Below are positions 43,467-53,067 of a DNA stretch of 64,000 nt, piece by piece; position 1 is the stretch's first letter; the number at the start of each line of letters is the position of its first letter. The position numbers and the translations under genes are program-made. The stretch is taken from assembly GCA_035268885.1 (NCBI GenBank), contig DATFKA010000173.1:16556-80555 (forward strand). The letters are read 5' to 3'. This stretch comes from DATFKA01 sp035268885. Its GTDB lineage: Bacteria > Bacteroidota > Bacteroidia > Chitinophagales > Saprospiraceae. The notes under the pieces are model-generated. The model was given only the letters and a program-made list of their open reading frames with translations, did no database searches and was not told the origin of the DNA.

Positions 43467-46460
43467 ATGCGCTATTTTTTCTTTCCGGTTCTGCTAATTT
43501 TAACCTTGACTACTGGAATACTGCTGCGTTGTACCTCCGCGAGTGATGGAGATCAAACAAGAAGAAAGGTAACTTTTTCCGAAGGAACGAATATGGCCGT
43601 TGCGGTTGCTCCGGACCAGACCCAGCTTGTTTTCGACCTGCTGGGGCGCTTATGGCTGTTGCCCATAGAAGGGGGAAGCCCAAAACCGATTACGGACCCT
43701 TACGGAAATGCGCGCTTGCCACAGTGGTCGCCTGACGGCAAAAAAATTCTATTTCAGGCTTATTGGACGGGTAACTGGCAGATTTATACGATTCATCCCG
43801 ATGGGTCCAATTTGCAGCAGCTGACGGAGGGCTCTTATGATCATCGAGAACCGGTCTGGGGAGATGATGAATCTCAGATCTATTATTCAGCAGATGAGAC
43901 AGGGAATTATGACATTTGGCAGCTTGATCTGAATAGTGGGGAGCCGACTAATATCAGTCAACAAAAGTTTAATCAATTCGCCCCCATCTGGCACCCGGCG
44001 CACGGGCTAACTTACATCAGTGATCATCCGGATGCCTCGGGGATTGTACAATACCAGGCAGAAAGCACTAAAATCCTCTACGAATCTGAAAAAACCCTGA
44101 CGGCGGCGAGCTGGAATAAAGAGGGGAGTATTCTTAGTTTTCAAGAGGAAGGGCAGTTACAGTTTTTGCCTTACAATAGCCGGGAGCAATCGGGGGTAGT
44201 TAACCGGTCCGGCCCGGAAGAAGACCTCTTTCCTTTTGCTTTATCCTGGCTGGATGACACCCGGTTTTTGTATACCGCGGATGGGCAGATAAAATTAGGC
44301 AGGGTAGGTTCCGCCGATACGGAGGTGATCCCATTCTCTATCGAGCTGGAGCTGGAGCGGCCAGTCTACGCCACAAAAAAGCGCTTTCTGGGAGAAGCTA
44401 CCGACGACCTGCAGGTAAAGGGTATCTTCATGCCCCGAATTTCACCGGATGGTTACGAGGCGGTCATGATCTTGATGCAGGATGTTTGGCTGCGAGAGGC
44501 ATCCGGCGAAATGCTTCAATTGACCGACGACCCCTACGTGGAGATGGCACCCGTTTGGTCGCCGGATGGCCAACAGATTGCCTATTTGTCTGATCGCCGG
44601 GGAAGTTTTGGGATATTCGTCCGGGACCTTAGCAGCGGCGAGGATCGGTTTATAAGTTCGGTAGGAGGGAGCGCAGCGGGGCTTTCCTGGTCGCCAGATG
44701 GCCAGCAGCTGGCCTATTCAGCCAGTTACGGCCCCAGACAGGGTCGTTTATTCCTTTGTGATGTCGAGAATGGTGATTTGCAGATGGTAGGTGGATTAAT
44801 AAATAGTAGTGTCGGGGCCCCTTCCTGGTCGCCGGATAATAAGACAATTGCGCTGAGTACCTTGCGCCCGTATTCCTCCCGTTATCGGGAGGGAGTAAAT
44901 ACAGTGTTATTTATTGATACGGAGACGGGGGCACGGCAGATACTGGGCGGCTTAGCTCATTTTTCCGTAGGCACCCGGGCCTATAATGGGCCGGAATGGT
45001 CACCGGATGGACGCTTTCTGGCGACTATTTCTTCCAGTCGCTTGTGGTTAATTCCCATAACGGAGGATCATAAACTCGCCGGTGATCCTATTCCGCTCAC
45101 CGACAACCTGGCGGATGCGCCTTCCTGGAGTGCCGATGGCAAAGAATTGCTTTTTATTGGTACCGATCGCCTGGTCAGAATGAATGTAGAAAGCCGTCTG
45201 GTGGTTCCCTGGTCGCTGGAGTTGGAGGTAAGTCTACCGCTTATAGTTTCTCGGAAACTCATTCGCGCGGGACATCTCTTTGATGGCAAACAAAGGACCT
45301 GGCTGCGGAATCAGGATATCTTGATTGAACGTAACCGAATAGTAGATATAAGGCCGGCTTCTGCCGAAAATGAAGAGGGCGTAGACATCCTTATTGACGC
45401 TTCTGACCAATACGTTATGCCGGGACTAATCGAGGGACATGCCCATCAGGGAAGCTGGGATGGGGAAAAATTGGGACGCACTTTTCTGGCCTGGGGGGTC
45501 ACGGCTAGTCGGGATCCCGCTTCCGACCCCTACGATGCGCGGAACCGCCGCGAAGCACAAATGTTGGGTAAAGTCTGGTCGCCAAGAATCTTTTTTACCG
45601 GCAGCCCTTTTGATGGCAATCGCATCTACTACGGTGGCGCCAATGCCCTGCAGGATAGCCTGCAAATCGATTTGGAGTTACAGCGAGCGAAACGCCTGGA
45701 TTACGATCTCATCAAAACCTACGTTCGACTTTCGGACCCCCTGCAAAAGAAAATTATTGAATCTGCGCACGAAATAGGTATTCCGGTCTCTTCGCATGAG
45801 CTTTATCCGGCCGTTAGTTATGGCATGGATGGCCTGGAACATATCCTGGGCACCAGTCGCCGGGGCTATTCCCCAAAAATGACGGCACAGAAGATTGCCT
45901 ACGAAGATGTGATCAACCTCATCGCGGATTCAGGTATGAGTTTTTGTCCAACCACCGGTATTTACGTGTCTTATAATTATATGTTGGCGCAGGATACCAG
46001 CTTGTTGAATGATCCGAAAGTCCTGACTTTAATGCCGGAGTTTAACCAAATAAGTGCCCGACAGGGCATTGCGCAGGTACGGGCAGCACCGGAACAATGG
46101 AAAAAAGATTTTACCAATGCGATGCGGATGGTAAAGGAAGTTCACGATAGAGGAGGTTGGATTGTAGCCGGTACCGATTCGCCCATTATTCCTTTTGGCT
46201 TTGCGCTGCATTTGGAATTACAGGCATATGCCGCCGCCGGGATACCGAATTTTGATGTATTACAGACCGCTACGATTAATGCCGCCAGGGTTCTACGCGT
46301 TGAAGATGATCTGGGAAGTATTGAAAAGGGGAAACTAGCGGATATCCTCTTCCTGAATGCCGATCCGGCCGCGGATATCAAAAACCTGATGCAGGTTGAT
46401 CGCGTCATGCTCAACGGAGAATTAGTCACCGTAGAAAAGCTTATGGAAGGATACCAGTAA
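43467..46460 (+). CDS. Lipoprotein amidohydrolase with TolB-like beta-propeller
   Basis: 997 residues. A signal peptide ending LLRC suggests a lipoprotein with acyl-Cys near residue 22. Residues about 40-580 form a PD40/TolB-like propeller, with repeated WSPDGKKILF, WSPDGQQIAY, WSPDNKTIAL and WSPDGRFLA strands. The C-terminal 400 residues are a metal-dependent amidohydrolase: HAH at 658-660 in LIEGHAHQG, then SHELYPA, GLEHILG and GTDSPIIPFG with the conserved Asp. Such fusions are exported hydrolases of unknown substrate, often likened to prolidase/imidazolonepropionase types. 18 bp after the exosortase partner gene and 16 bp before the helicase gene. Confidence 0.9.
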   Translation: MRYFFFPVLLILTLTTGILLRCTSASDGDQTRRKVTFSEGTNMAVAVAPDQTQLVFDLLGRLWLLPIEGGSPKPITDPYGNARLPQWSPDGKKILFQAYWTGNWQIYTIHPDGSNLQQLTEGSYDHREPVWGDDESQIYYSADETGNYDIWQLDLNSGEPTNISQQKFNQFAPIWHPAHGLTYISDHPDASGIVQYQAESTKILYESEKTLTAASWNKEGSILSFQEEGQLQFLPYNSREQSGVVNRSGPEEDLFPFALSWLDDTRFLYTADGQIKLGRVGSADTEVIPFSIELELERPVYATKKRFLGEATDDLQVKGIFMPRISPDGYEAVMILMQDVWLREASGEMLQLTDDPYVEMAPVWSPDGQQIAYLSDRRGSFGIFVRDLSSGEDRFISSVGGSAAGLSWSPDGQQLAYSASYGPRQGRLFLCDVENGDLQMVGGLINSSVGAPSWSPDNKTIALSTLRPYSSRYREGVNTVLFIDTETGARQILGGLAHFSVGTRAYNGPEWSPDGRFLATISSSRLWLIPITEDHKLAGDPIPLTDNLADAPSWSADGKELLFIGTDRLVRMNVESRLVVPWSLELEVSLPLIVSRKLIRAGHLFDGKQRTWLRNQDILIERNRIVDIRPASAENEEGVDILIDASDQYVMPGLIEGHAHQGSWDGEKLGRTFLAWGVTASRDPASDPYDARNRREAQMLGKVWSPRIFFTGSPFDGNRIYYGGANALQDSLQIDLELQRAKRLDYDLIKTYVRLSDPLQKKIIESAHEIGIPVSSHELYPAVSYGMDGLEHILGTSRRGYSPKMTAQKIAYEDVINLIADSGMSFCPTTGIYVSYNYMLAQDTSLLNDPKVLTLMPEFNQISARQGIAQVRAAPEQWKKDFTNAMRMVKEVHDRGGWIVAGTDSPIIPFGFALHLELQAYAAAGIPNFDVLQTATINAARVLRVEDDLGSIEKGKLADILFLNADPAADIKNLMQVDRVMLNGELVTVEKLMEGYQ

Positions 46461-46476
46461 AACCACAAAATCAGAT

Positions 46477-47772
46477 ATGTTAGACAAAGAGCCATTGGAG
46501 TTAAGTGCAGATTTTAAAACAGCCCTGGACCTGATTGAAAAAGAAGGGCTTAATCTTTTTATCACTGGTCGGGCCGGAACGGGAAAGTCCACCCTGCTGG
46601 AATTGTTACGCAATACCAGTAAAAAGAAAATGGTGGTCCTGGCTCCGACGGGCATTGCTGCCCTAAACGTGGGGGGGCAAACCATTCATTCCTTTTTTGG
46701 CTTTCCGCCCAAACCTCTGCAAAAGAGAGATATTAAAAAAAGACGCAACCGACGCCTGTATAAAAAAATGGAACTACTCGTCATTGATGAAATATCCATG
46801 GTGCGGGCCGATTTGTTAGATAATATTGATTATTTCTTACGAATTAACCGGGATAACCCGCTTCCTTTTGGTGGTGTACAGGTGGTGTTTTTTGGTGATC
46901 TTTTCCAACTGCCGCCCGTGGTAGCCAGTGAAGTAGAAGCCATGCAGTTTCAGATGTTCTACGATTCTCCCTATTTCTTTTCCAGCAACGTTATGGAAGA
47001 TAGCTTTGAGATGCAAATGCTGGAGCTACGTAAGGTCTATCGCCAGGATAGCCGCCACTTCCTGCGTTTGTTGGAAGCCGTCCGATTGAACCGAATCGAT
47101 TATGAAGATCTGGATGAATTGAATGAGCGGTATTTACCCAGTTTTTCCTCGGAGGAATTTTACATAACGCTTACGGCTCGAAATGCGACGGCTAACCGTA
47201 TTAATCGCAAAGCGCTCGATGCCCTACATACGGAAGAGCAAACTTATTTAGCTACCGTCTCGGGGTTCTTTAAGGAAAATTTATACCCAACTGAAGCTGC
47301 GCTTCGACTGAAGCTGGAGGCCCAGGTTATGTTTATTAAAAATGACCCGGAAAAACGCTTTGTAAATGGTACGATCGGTCGAATAAAAGACTTAAAAACG
47401 GATACTATTGTAGTAGAAGTGGAGGAGAAGAGCGGTTTTCGGCGAAGCATCGAAGTAGAAAAGATGGATTGGGAAGTGCTAAAATACCAGTCGGATGCCG
47501 ATAAACCTGAGAAAATTACGACCGAGGTGCTGGGGACTTTTACCCAGTTTCCCCTAAAACTGGCCTGGGCGATCACGATTCATAAATCTCAGGGAAAAAC
47601 TTTTGAAAAAGTAATTATTGATATGGGGCGCGGTGCTTTTGAGCACGGCCAAACTTACGTGGCACTGAGTCGTTGCCGAACCCTGGAAGGTATTGTACTC
47701 AATCAAAAATTGCAATTCAGAGATGTGAAAATTGACGAACGGATCGTAGACTTTTACGAACAGCAACAATAA
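46477..47772 (+). CDS. Pif1/RecD-like ATP-dependent DNA helicase
   Basis: Superfamily 1B helicase, 431 residues. Walker A GRAGTGKS at 31-38, LAPTGIAALNVGGQTIHSFF (motif Ia), Walker B LLVIDEISMV, the Q-containing FFGDLFQLPPV (motif III), and C-terminal LAWAITIHKSQGKTFEKVIID and YVALSRCRTLEGI (motifs V and VI). These are the Pif1/Dda/RecD-like set, 5'-to-3' polarity in that family. The C-terminal domain carries the SH3-like inserts of the group. No recombination partner is adjacent; role in replication or repair is inferred. Confidence 0.92.
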   Translation: MLDKEPLELSADFKTALDLIEKEGLNLFITGRAGTGKSTLLELLRNTSKKKMVVLAPTGIAALNVGGQTIHSFFGFPPKPLQKRDIKKRRNRRLYKKMELLVIDEISMVRADLLDNIDYFLRINRDNPLPFGGVQVVFFGDLFQLPPVVASEVEAMQFQMFYDSPYFFSSNVMEDSFEMQMLELRKVYRQDSRHFLRLLEAVRLNRIDYEDLDELNERYLPSFSSEEFYITLTARNATANRINRKALDALHTEEQTYLATVSGFFKENLYPTEAALRLKLEAQVMFIKNDPEKRFVNGTIGRIKDLKTDTIVVEVEEKSGFRRSIEVEKMDWEVLKYQSDADKPEKITTEVLGTFTQFPLKLAWAITIHKSQGKTFEKVIIDMGRGAFEHGQTYVALSRCRTLEGIVLNQKLQFRDVKIDERIVDFYEQQQ

Positions 47773-47899
47773 GAGCTGGCGACGCAATAAATTTAAATTA
47801 ATCCCAAGTCTAATTGCAGGACCGCCAACAATTTCCTACTTTCATTGACAACAAATTTTTAATTTAACCAGGCGCTCCTGCGTCATAAAGTCAAGTATT

Positions 47900-48028
47900 A
47901 TGGCAAAGTCTGCAAGAAAAAGGAAACAAGAAGCCAAGAATAAAAGAGAAGAAAAAAGAATCTTTACCATCATTGCGGTGGCCGTGGTGGTGATTATTCT
48001 ACTGATGTATATCTCTTTTGCCCTTTAG
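47900..48028 (+). CDS. Small single-TM protein (42 aa)
   Basis: Short gene: a very basic N-terminal half (MAKSARKRKQEAKNKREEKR) followed by one hydrophobic helix (IFTIIAVAVVVIILLMYISF) and Ala-Leu-stop. The Lys/Arg-rich cytosolic tail plus one helix is a common design for small inner-membrane proteins. 127 bp downstream of the helicase; a strong hairpin follows the stop. Coding is supported by the coherent hydrophobic design only, so certainty is moderate. Confidence 0.6.
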   Translation: MAKSARKRKQEAKNKREEKRIFTIIAVAVVVIILLMYISFAL

Positions 48029-48033
48029 AAGCC

Positions 48034-48059
48034 CGGGTCGAAGTAGGAGCTTCGACCCG
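48034..48059. terminator. Stem-loop between convergent genes
   Basis: CGGGTCGAAG (48034-48043) pairs perfectly with CTTCGACCCG (48050-48059), a 10-bp GC-rich stem with a 6-nt loop. It lies just after the small membrane protein stop and before the end of the minus-strand glycosyltransferase gene. No U-tract follows on the plus strand. A bidirectional terminator or mRNA 3'-end structure is likely. Confidence 0.6.
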
Positions 48060-48103
48060 ACCAACTGACCTGATTGTGCCCGTGCAGCTCCTGCTTTGCA
48101 CCG

Positions 48104-49540
48104 TTAAATTTCTTTTTTCAATTCAAATATCCGCTTAACAAAATTATCTCGCCAGCCGACCACATCCGTAGAATCGGCAGTGGCCTTAGGTATGACCTTG
48201 AGACCGACCTGGTTGGCTTCTGCTTCCTCCTGTACGGTACCCGGAGCCTGATATTGCAGGTAAAACAAGACATTGTCAGCTTCCTTGCTCACCTCCTTCT
48301 CTTGATAAATGATCCAATCGGGGTCGATTTTTCTTTCTTCTATAGCTCCCAGGACACGACGGTGCATCCTTTGATTTTCGAGAAGGGGAAATACCTGTAG
48401 GCAAAAAAGAGTAGTGGTAAGTAGGATCGTTAGGAAAGCACCAGCGTAGACGAATCGACGATTGCGGCCATAGATGCCAATCACCAGGACAAAGCTCAGT
48501 ACCCAATACACAAAACTGAAGGCCAGACCAGATCGAAAGCCGGTACCCCGGAAAATAAAAAACCCGCCCAACATTAGAAATGCCGCTACGAAAAAGAAAG
48601 CAATTAAATGTAAGGTACTGTAGAGCTGAATATACTTTCCGTAAGGATAATTCTTATGGAAAAAATCCTGGATGTGCCGGGCAATAAAAATACTCATAAC
48701 TACCACAATGCTGGGCGATTGCGTCAGTAGGGCTACTCCAAACCAGGAGAGGAAGAGTAAACTGAATTCTTCTGATTGACGTATATTTTTAGCGGAAGCT
48801 ACCAGACCAGCCAGTAAAAAGCCCAGTAAGGGAAGTGCCCCTACAAAAATGACAAAAAGGAATAGACCAATTTGGCTTTGACCCCAACCCAGGTAATGAT
48901 CCGTACTCAACCACCTAAGCTGGCCGGAAAAATAAAGAATGGCCAGGACCGCGATCACCACCGCCCAGGGGTTTAAAGAAAATAACTGCTTACCCTTTTT
49001 GGTCGTAATATAGTACAAGGCGGGAAGTAAAAGGAAAAGCAAGGTAGCCGTAATCGGCTGGATCCATACAGCTAATCCAATGGCCAGGTAGCTAATGATC
49101 CGCCAGAAGATCGTAGGCGTCTTAAGAAACCGAATGATACTCAGAACCCCAATCGACTGTAAAGCAAATGACCAAATGTCAGCGGTTGCGACTTTCAGGA
49201 GCCCCATTAAGAAGTAATTATTCATCAAGACCAGGAAAAAAAGTAGGGTAAGGCTATTACCCAGTATCTTTCGCAAGATGAGAAGCATACTTAACATACC
49301 CAATAAACCAACCAGGAGTCCGGGAAGCCGCAGTCCAACCAGGTTGAGCGGGTCGCCGGCGCTAAACTGTCCCAGTATCCAACTGATAGGGCTGGAATAC
49401 TGCTGAAGTTCGACCTCATTGGCCAGACGCGTCTCACTACCTTGCCAGAGCCAGGCCAGGTCAGTGATCAGGGTACAATTAAATAAGAAAACAATGATAG
49501 CTAAGCCCGTGAACAATTGCTTATCGAGCGTCCATTTCAT
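48104..49540 (-). CDS. Membrane glycosyltransferase, GT-C fold (ArnT-like)
   Basis: 478 residues with about eleven predicted membrane helices and a C-terminal soluble tail of about 90 residues. The N-terminal loop after helix 1 contains WQGSETRLANEVE, the region where the GT-C Asp/Glu-containing loop is found, and VGLRLPGLLVGLL follows as in ArnT/PMT-type enzymes. Donor would be a polyprenyl-phosphate sugar and the acceptor a lipid or protein on the periplasmic side. The specific sugar is unknown. It diverges from wbqC across 108 bp. Confidence 0.75.
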   Translation of the reverse strand: MKWTLDKQLFTGLAIIVFLFNCTLITDLAWLWQGSETRLANEVELQQYSSPISWILGQFSAGDPLNLVGLRLPGLLVGLLGMLSMLLILRKILGNSLTLLFFLVLMNNYFLMGLLKVATADIWSFALQSIGVLSIIRFLKTPTIFWRIISYLAIGLAVWIQPITATLLFLLLPALYYITTKKGKQLFSLNPWAVVIAVLAILYFSGQLRWLSTDHYLGWGQSQIGLFLFVIFVGALPLLGFLLAGLVASAKNIRQSEEFSLLFLSWFGVALLTQSPSIVVVMSIFIARHIQDFFHKNYPYGKYIQLYSTLHLIAFFFVAAFLMLGGFFIFRGTGFRSGLAFSFVYWVLSFVLVIGIYGRNRRFVYAGAFLTILLTTTLFCLQVFPLLENQRMHRRVLGAIEERKIDPDWIIYQEKEVSKEADNVLFYLQYQAPGTVQEEAEANQVGLKVIPKATADSTDVVGWRDNFVKRIFELKKEI

Positions 49541-49623
49541 AGATGCTGGGATGATTAATAAGATACAAAGGTAAGGATTCGGAACGATTAAAAGTTCATA
49601 TGCATTTCAGGTAATTATTTTCT

Positions 49624-49631
49624 TATTTTTG
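49624..49631 (+). promoter_or_regulatory. -7 box for the wbqC-like gene
   Basis: TATTTTTG matches TAnnTTTG exactly and is followed by CAGC, 17 bases before the ATG. No TTG at the usual -33 distance is visible. Confidence 0.5.
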
Positions 49632-49648
49632 CAGCAAATCTTTCTTTC

Positions 49649-50266
49649 ATGGTTATCGACCTGCATTACCTCCCAAGTATTCCCTTCCTTTCGCTGGCGC
49701 TAAAAAGTAAAACCTGTCTACTGGAAAGCCAGGAAAATTACCAAAAGCGAAGCTTTAGAAACCGTGCTTATATTGCCGCGGCGAACGGTAAAGAGCGGCT
49801 CACCATTCCCCTGGCGAAGGGGAAAAATGAACAAATGCCCATCCGTGAGGTTCAAATATCGTACGATCAGGACTGGCAAAAACAGCACTGGGGAGCGATT
49901 ACGGCTGCTTACAGCAAAGCGCCTTTTTTCGAGTTTTACGCCCCCGAACTGCAAGTATTTTATCAACGACGCGAAAACTGGTTGTTCGACTGGAATTATG
50001 CTATTTTAGAATTCTTTACTTCGGTTTGGACTTTAGAGGTCAATTGGGAATTGACCGGCAGTTATAAAAAGCAATATCCGGAGGAAATAATGGATCTACG
50101 TGGTCGGCTTTTGCCAAAAAAATCACCGACGATTTTTCAAGCATACGCCGATAAAATACATTATACACAAGTCTTTCAGGAAAAACATGGGTTTATTCCC
50201 AATCTGAGTAGCCTAGATTTACTATTTTGCACGGGACCGGAGGGGATACTTCATTTAAGTAAATGA
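49649..50266 (+). CDS. WbqC-like family protein
   Basis: 205 residues, matching the WbqC family, first named from O-antigen clusters; biochemical role not established, though some members are thought to act in sugar or amino-acid modification. Recognisable segments are LHYLPSIPFLSLAL near the start (DUF/WbqC opening with Tyr-Leu-Pro), NYQKRSFRNRAYIAAANGKERLTIPL and WQKQHWGAITAAYSKAPFFEFY. The last of these is the most typical. No other polysaccharide genes sit beside it except the GT-C enzyme on the opposite strand. The dynamin gene follows 32 bp later. Confidence 0.85.
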   Translation: MVIDLHYLPSIPFLSLALKSKTCLLESQENYQKRSFRNRAYIAAANGKERLTIPLAKGKNEQMPIREVQISYDQDWQKQHWGAITAAYSKAPFFEFYAPELQVFYQRRENWLFDWNYAILEFFTSVWTLEVNWELTGSYKKQYPEEIMDLRGRLLPKKSPTIFQAYADKIHYTQVFQEKHGFIPNLSSLDLLFCTGPEGILHLSK

Positions 50267-50298
50267 GCATCCGGATTTCCAGGCATTAAACAAAGCAA

Positions 50299-52041
50299 AT
50301 GTCAAAAGAAAAATTACTCAATAGCACACTGCAGGCCCTAAGAGCCCACGTTGATGAAGCGGTGAAAGACCTGCATGAACTGGCGATCCGAATCGATCAC
50401 GAAGAAATTGCCAGTACCGTAAGTGATCTGCGTTCCCGTATTCACGATCCTTTTATGTTCGTAATCGTAGGGGAGGTGAAATCGGGTAAAAGTAGTTTTG
50501 TTAATGCCTTACTGGATACCCAACGGGAAGTCACCGCCGTAGCGGCGCATCCCATGACCGATACCATTCAGCAAATCCTCTATGGAGAAAAGGATGAAGT
50601 CATAGAAATCAATGAGTTTCTGAAGAAAATACACGTCCCGGTTGACATCCTGAAAGAAATTGCCATCGTCGATACACCGGGAACGAATACCATCGTCGAA
50701 AACCATCAGGCCATCACGGAACGCTTTATTCCGGCCTCCGACCTAATCGTTTTCGTATTCGAAGCTAAAAACCCCTACCGACAGTCGGCCTGGGACTTCT
50801 TTGACTACATCAGCGAAGAGTGGCGCAAGAAAGTCATCTTCATTTTACAACAAAAGGATTTATTGCCCGAAGCAGACCTGCAGACTAACCTGAAGGGAGT
50901 AAAAGAGCAGGCCAATAAAAAATCCCTGAAAGACCCCGTTGTCTTTGCCGTTTCTGCCAAACAAGAGCAGGAGGGCGACAAAGCCAATAGTGGTTTTCAG
51001 GAAGTACGACAATTCATTAAGGAAAACATCACCGGAGGGCAGGCTCCGTATATGAAACTGGAAAATAGCCTGACTACGGCCCAGCGCATCAACGAATCCA
51101 TTAGTGAAGGGCTGGACACCCGGCGTAAACAGTATAAAGCCGATCAGGAGTTTCGTACGGATATTACTGAAACCCTGGACCATCAGGAGCAACAATCCGT
51201 GAAGCAGGTAAATTTCCTGGTAGAAAATATACTGGCTGGCTACGACCGCATCACCCAAAAGAAAGAAAAAGAACTAAAAGAAGGGCTGAGTTTCTGGGGA
51301 CTTCTGAAACGTTCGGTTTCCTCTGTGTTTAGTAAAAAAGCCTCGGCCCAGGAATGGCTGGAAGGGTTGGCTAAAGACCTGGAGGAAGAGTTAAATACCG
51401 AACTGAAAATAAAGCTAAGTGGTGGCATCGATGATCTAGCGGATAGTGTGCAACAAATGGCGCGAATGATCGATTTGAAGATTCGTAACAGCAAAAATAT
51501 TCTTTCCAAAGATGATGAGATATTCAGCGATATAGCCGAAAAGCGCTCTAGTATTTTTCGGGATTTGCGGGAAACCTTTGAGGACTTTATTAAAAAGTCG
51601 GAGAACTTTACGGATAAGGAGTTATTTCCCAATCACGGCCCTCTGGGAGCTAATATTGCTACCGGTAGTGGTATCGCGGTAGTCGGGATTATCTTGGCGG
51701 CGGTCGTTCAGGGTGGAATGTTTGATATTACCGGCGGCATTCTTACGGCCATCGGATTAATTTTTGCAGGTCTGGGAACCAGCGGTAAACGTAAAAAAGT
51801 CATTCGGGGGTTCCAGCAGGAAATTGCTAAGGGCCGGGAAAAATTAAATACCGACGTCACCGAGATATTAAAAACCTATATCAAACGTTTGAAAAATAAG
51901 ATCGACGGTAATTTCCATCGTTTTGATGAAATGCTGCAGAAAGAAGAACAGCAAATTGCGGCGCTTACCGAAGAACAGGTAGCGATTTCACAACGCCTGG
52001 AAGAACTCCATCAGGAATTGAGGACAGAGCGACCGGAATAA
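50299..52041 (+). CDS. Bacterial dynamin-like GTPase
   Basis: 580 residues. GTPase domain at about 50-250: P-loop GEVKSGKSS at 58-66, switch II DTPGTNT starting at Asp125, and FILQQKDLL in the place of the N/TKxD motif (here QKxD). Then a helical stalk (about 260-440) and two hydrophobic segments near 450-490 (GIAVVGIILAAVVQGGM and GILTAIGLIFAGLG) that would insert into the membrane as a hairpin. The C-terminal coil (REKLNTDVTEILKTYIKRL onward) completes the dynamin layout. Expected to remodel or protect the membrane. It is a single-copy form without an adjacent LeoA/paired dynamin. Confidence 0.88.
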   Translation: MSKEKLLNSTLQALRAHVDEAVKDLHELAIRIDHEEIASTVSDLRSRIHDPFMFVIVGEVKSGKSSFVNALLDTQREVTAVAAHPMTDTIQQILYGEKDEVIEINEFLKKIHVPVDILKEIAIVDTPGTNTIVENHQAITERFIPASDLIVFVFEAKNPYRQSAWDFFDYISEEWRKKVIFILQQKDLLPEADLQTNLKGVKEQANKKSLKDPVVFAVSAKQEQEGDKANSGFQEVRQFIKENITGGQAPYMKLENSLTTAQRINESISEGLDTRRKQYKADQEFRTDITETLDHQEQQSVKQVNFLVENILAGYDRITQKKEKELKEGLSFWGLLKRSVSSVFSKKASAQEWLEGLAKDLEEELNTELKIKLSGGIDDLADSVQQMARMIDLKIRNSKNILSKDDEIFSDIAEKRSSIFRDLRETFEDFIKKSENFTDKELFPNHGPLGANIATGSGIAVVGIILAAVVQGGMFDITGGILTAIGLIFAGLGTSGKRKKVIRGFQQEIAKGREKLNTDVTEILKTYIKRLKNKIDGNFHRFDEMLQKEEQQIAALTEEQVAISQRLEELHQELRTERPE

Positions 52042-52217
52042 TTTTGGCCAGTAGGCAACAATTCGGTTAATTTTCGCATCTCATCTAATGAATGGGGCTG
52101 CTGCTAGAAAAATTTGGACGCTTTCCGGTTTTTTAGCTAACATGTAGCCTCGATTGATCAACTGCGATCAGGTCTTTTGGACATAGGCCAGTACCGGTAA
52201 TTACGAAATGGGTAGCT

Positions 52218-53063
52218 ATGAAAAATAAAAATACGGCAGGGGTATTAGCTTTATTTACGGGTATGCTGGGTGTTCATCGCTTCTACTTAGGCCAGCGAGG
52301 ACTTGGTATCCTGTATTTTGTCGCGACTTTCATGGGAGTTGCTATTACCGGTGCCACGGATGGTGATATTCCCGTAATTCTGGCCCCATTGGCCATTGCT
52401 TTTATCGATTCCATTCTCTTTTTTGTGATGCCAAAAGAAGACTTTGACCAGCGATATAATAAGAACATCGCTACTACGCCGGTCTCCGGTCAACGCTTCG
52501 AACGGGAAGGTTACCGGGCCGGACAATCGGTACGAAGACAGCGTTTTGAACGCAAAGTGAAGAAGGCTTTTAAAGATTCGCATAAGCGCATGGGGATCGA
52601 AAAATTCAGAGATATGGATTACCTCGGCGCAATTGAAAGTTTTCAAAAGTCTTTAAAGAACAATTACGAGTCGCCCAGCACGCACTTCAACCTGGCCTGT
52701 ACCTACGCCATGCTGGAATTACCCAAGGATGCCTTTTTTCACATTGAAAAAGCCGTGGAGTTTGGATTTGATGCCTACGAAAAAATTCACAACCATAAGG
52801 CACTGGCTTTTTTGCGTACCCACCCCGATTTTGAGACTTTCGTCAAAAATAATTACAAGGTGATCACTGGCCTGCCGGCTCCACAAGTAGATTTGTTAGC
52901 CAGTACACCCGGTAAAGAGGAAAATAGAGCGGTGAGCGGTGAGGAGCCCTTTCCAACGAATGATTTGCTGGATCAGATCATGGCGCTTGGAGAATTAAAA
53001 GAGAAAGGCCTATTGACCGAAGAGGAGTTCAATACCCAAAAACAAAAGTTGCTCCGTGATTAA
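52218..53063 (+). CDS. TM2-TPR-SHOCT protein
   Basis: 281 residues with three modules. TM2 domain (about 1-75): NTAGVLALFTGMLGVHRFYLG, two helices with the GxxGxHRFYLG motif. Middle (about 125-215): TPR end-of-group type repeats (DYLGAIESFQKSLKNNYE, HFNLACTYAMLELPKDAFFH, HPDFETFVKNN). C-terminus (about 250-281): SHOCT domain, DLLDQIMALGELKEKGLLTEEEF. SHOCT often oligomerises or binds partners. Role unknown. 176 bp after the dynamin gene; the gap shows no gene. Confidence 0.87.
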   Translation: MKNKNTAGVLALFTGMLGVHRFYLGQRGLGILYFVATFMGVAITGATDGDIPVILAPLAIAFIDSILFFVMPKEDFDQRYNKNIATTPVSGQRFEREGYRAGQSVRRQRFERKVKKAFKDSHKRMGIEKFRDMDYLGAIESFQKSLKNNYESPSTHFNLACTYAMLELPKDAFFHIEKAVEFGFDAYEKIHNHKALAFLRTHPDFETFVKNNYKVITGLPAPQVDLLASTPGKEENRAVSGEEPFPTNDLLDQIMALGELKEKGLLTEEEFNTQKQKLLRD

Positions 53064-53067
53064 AGGA

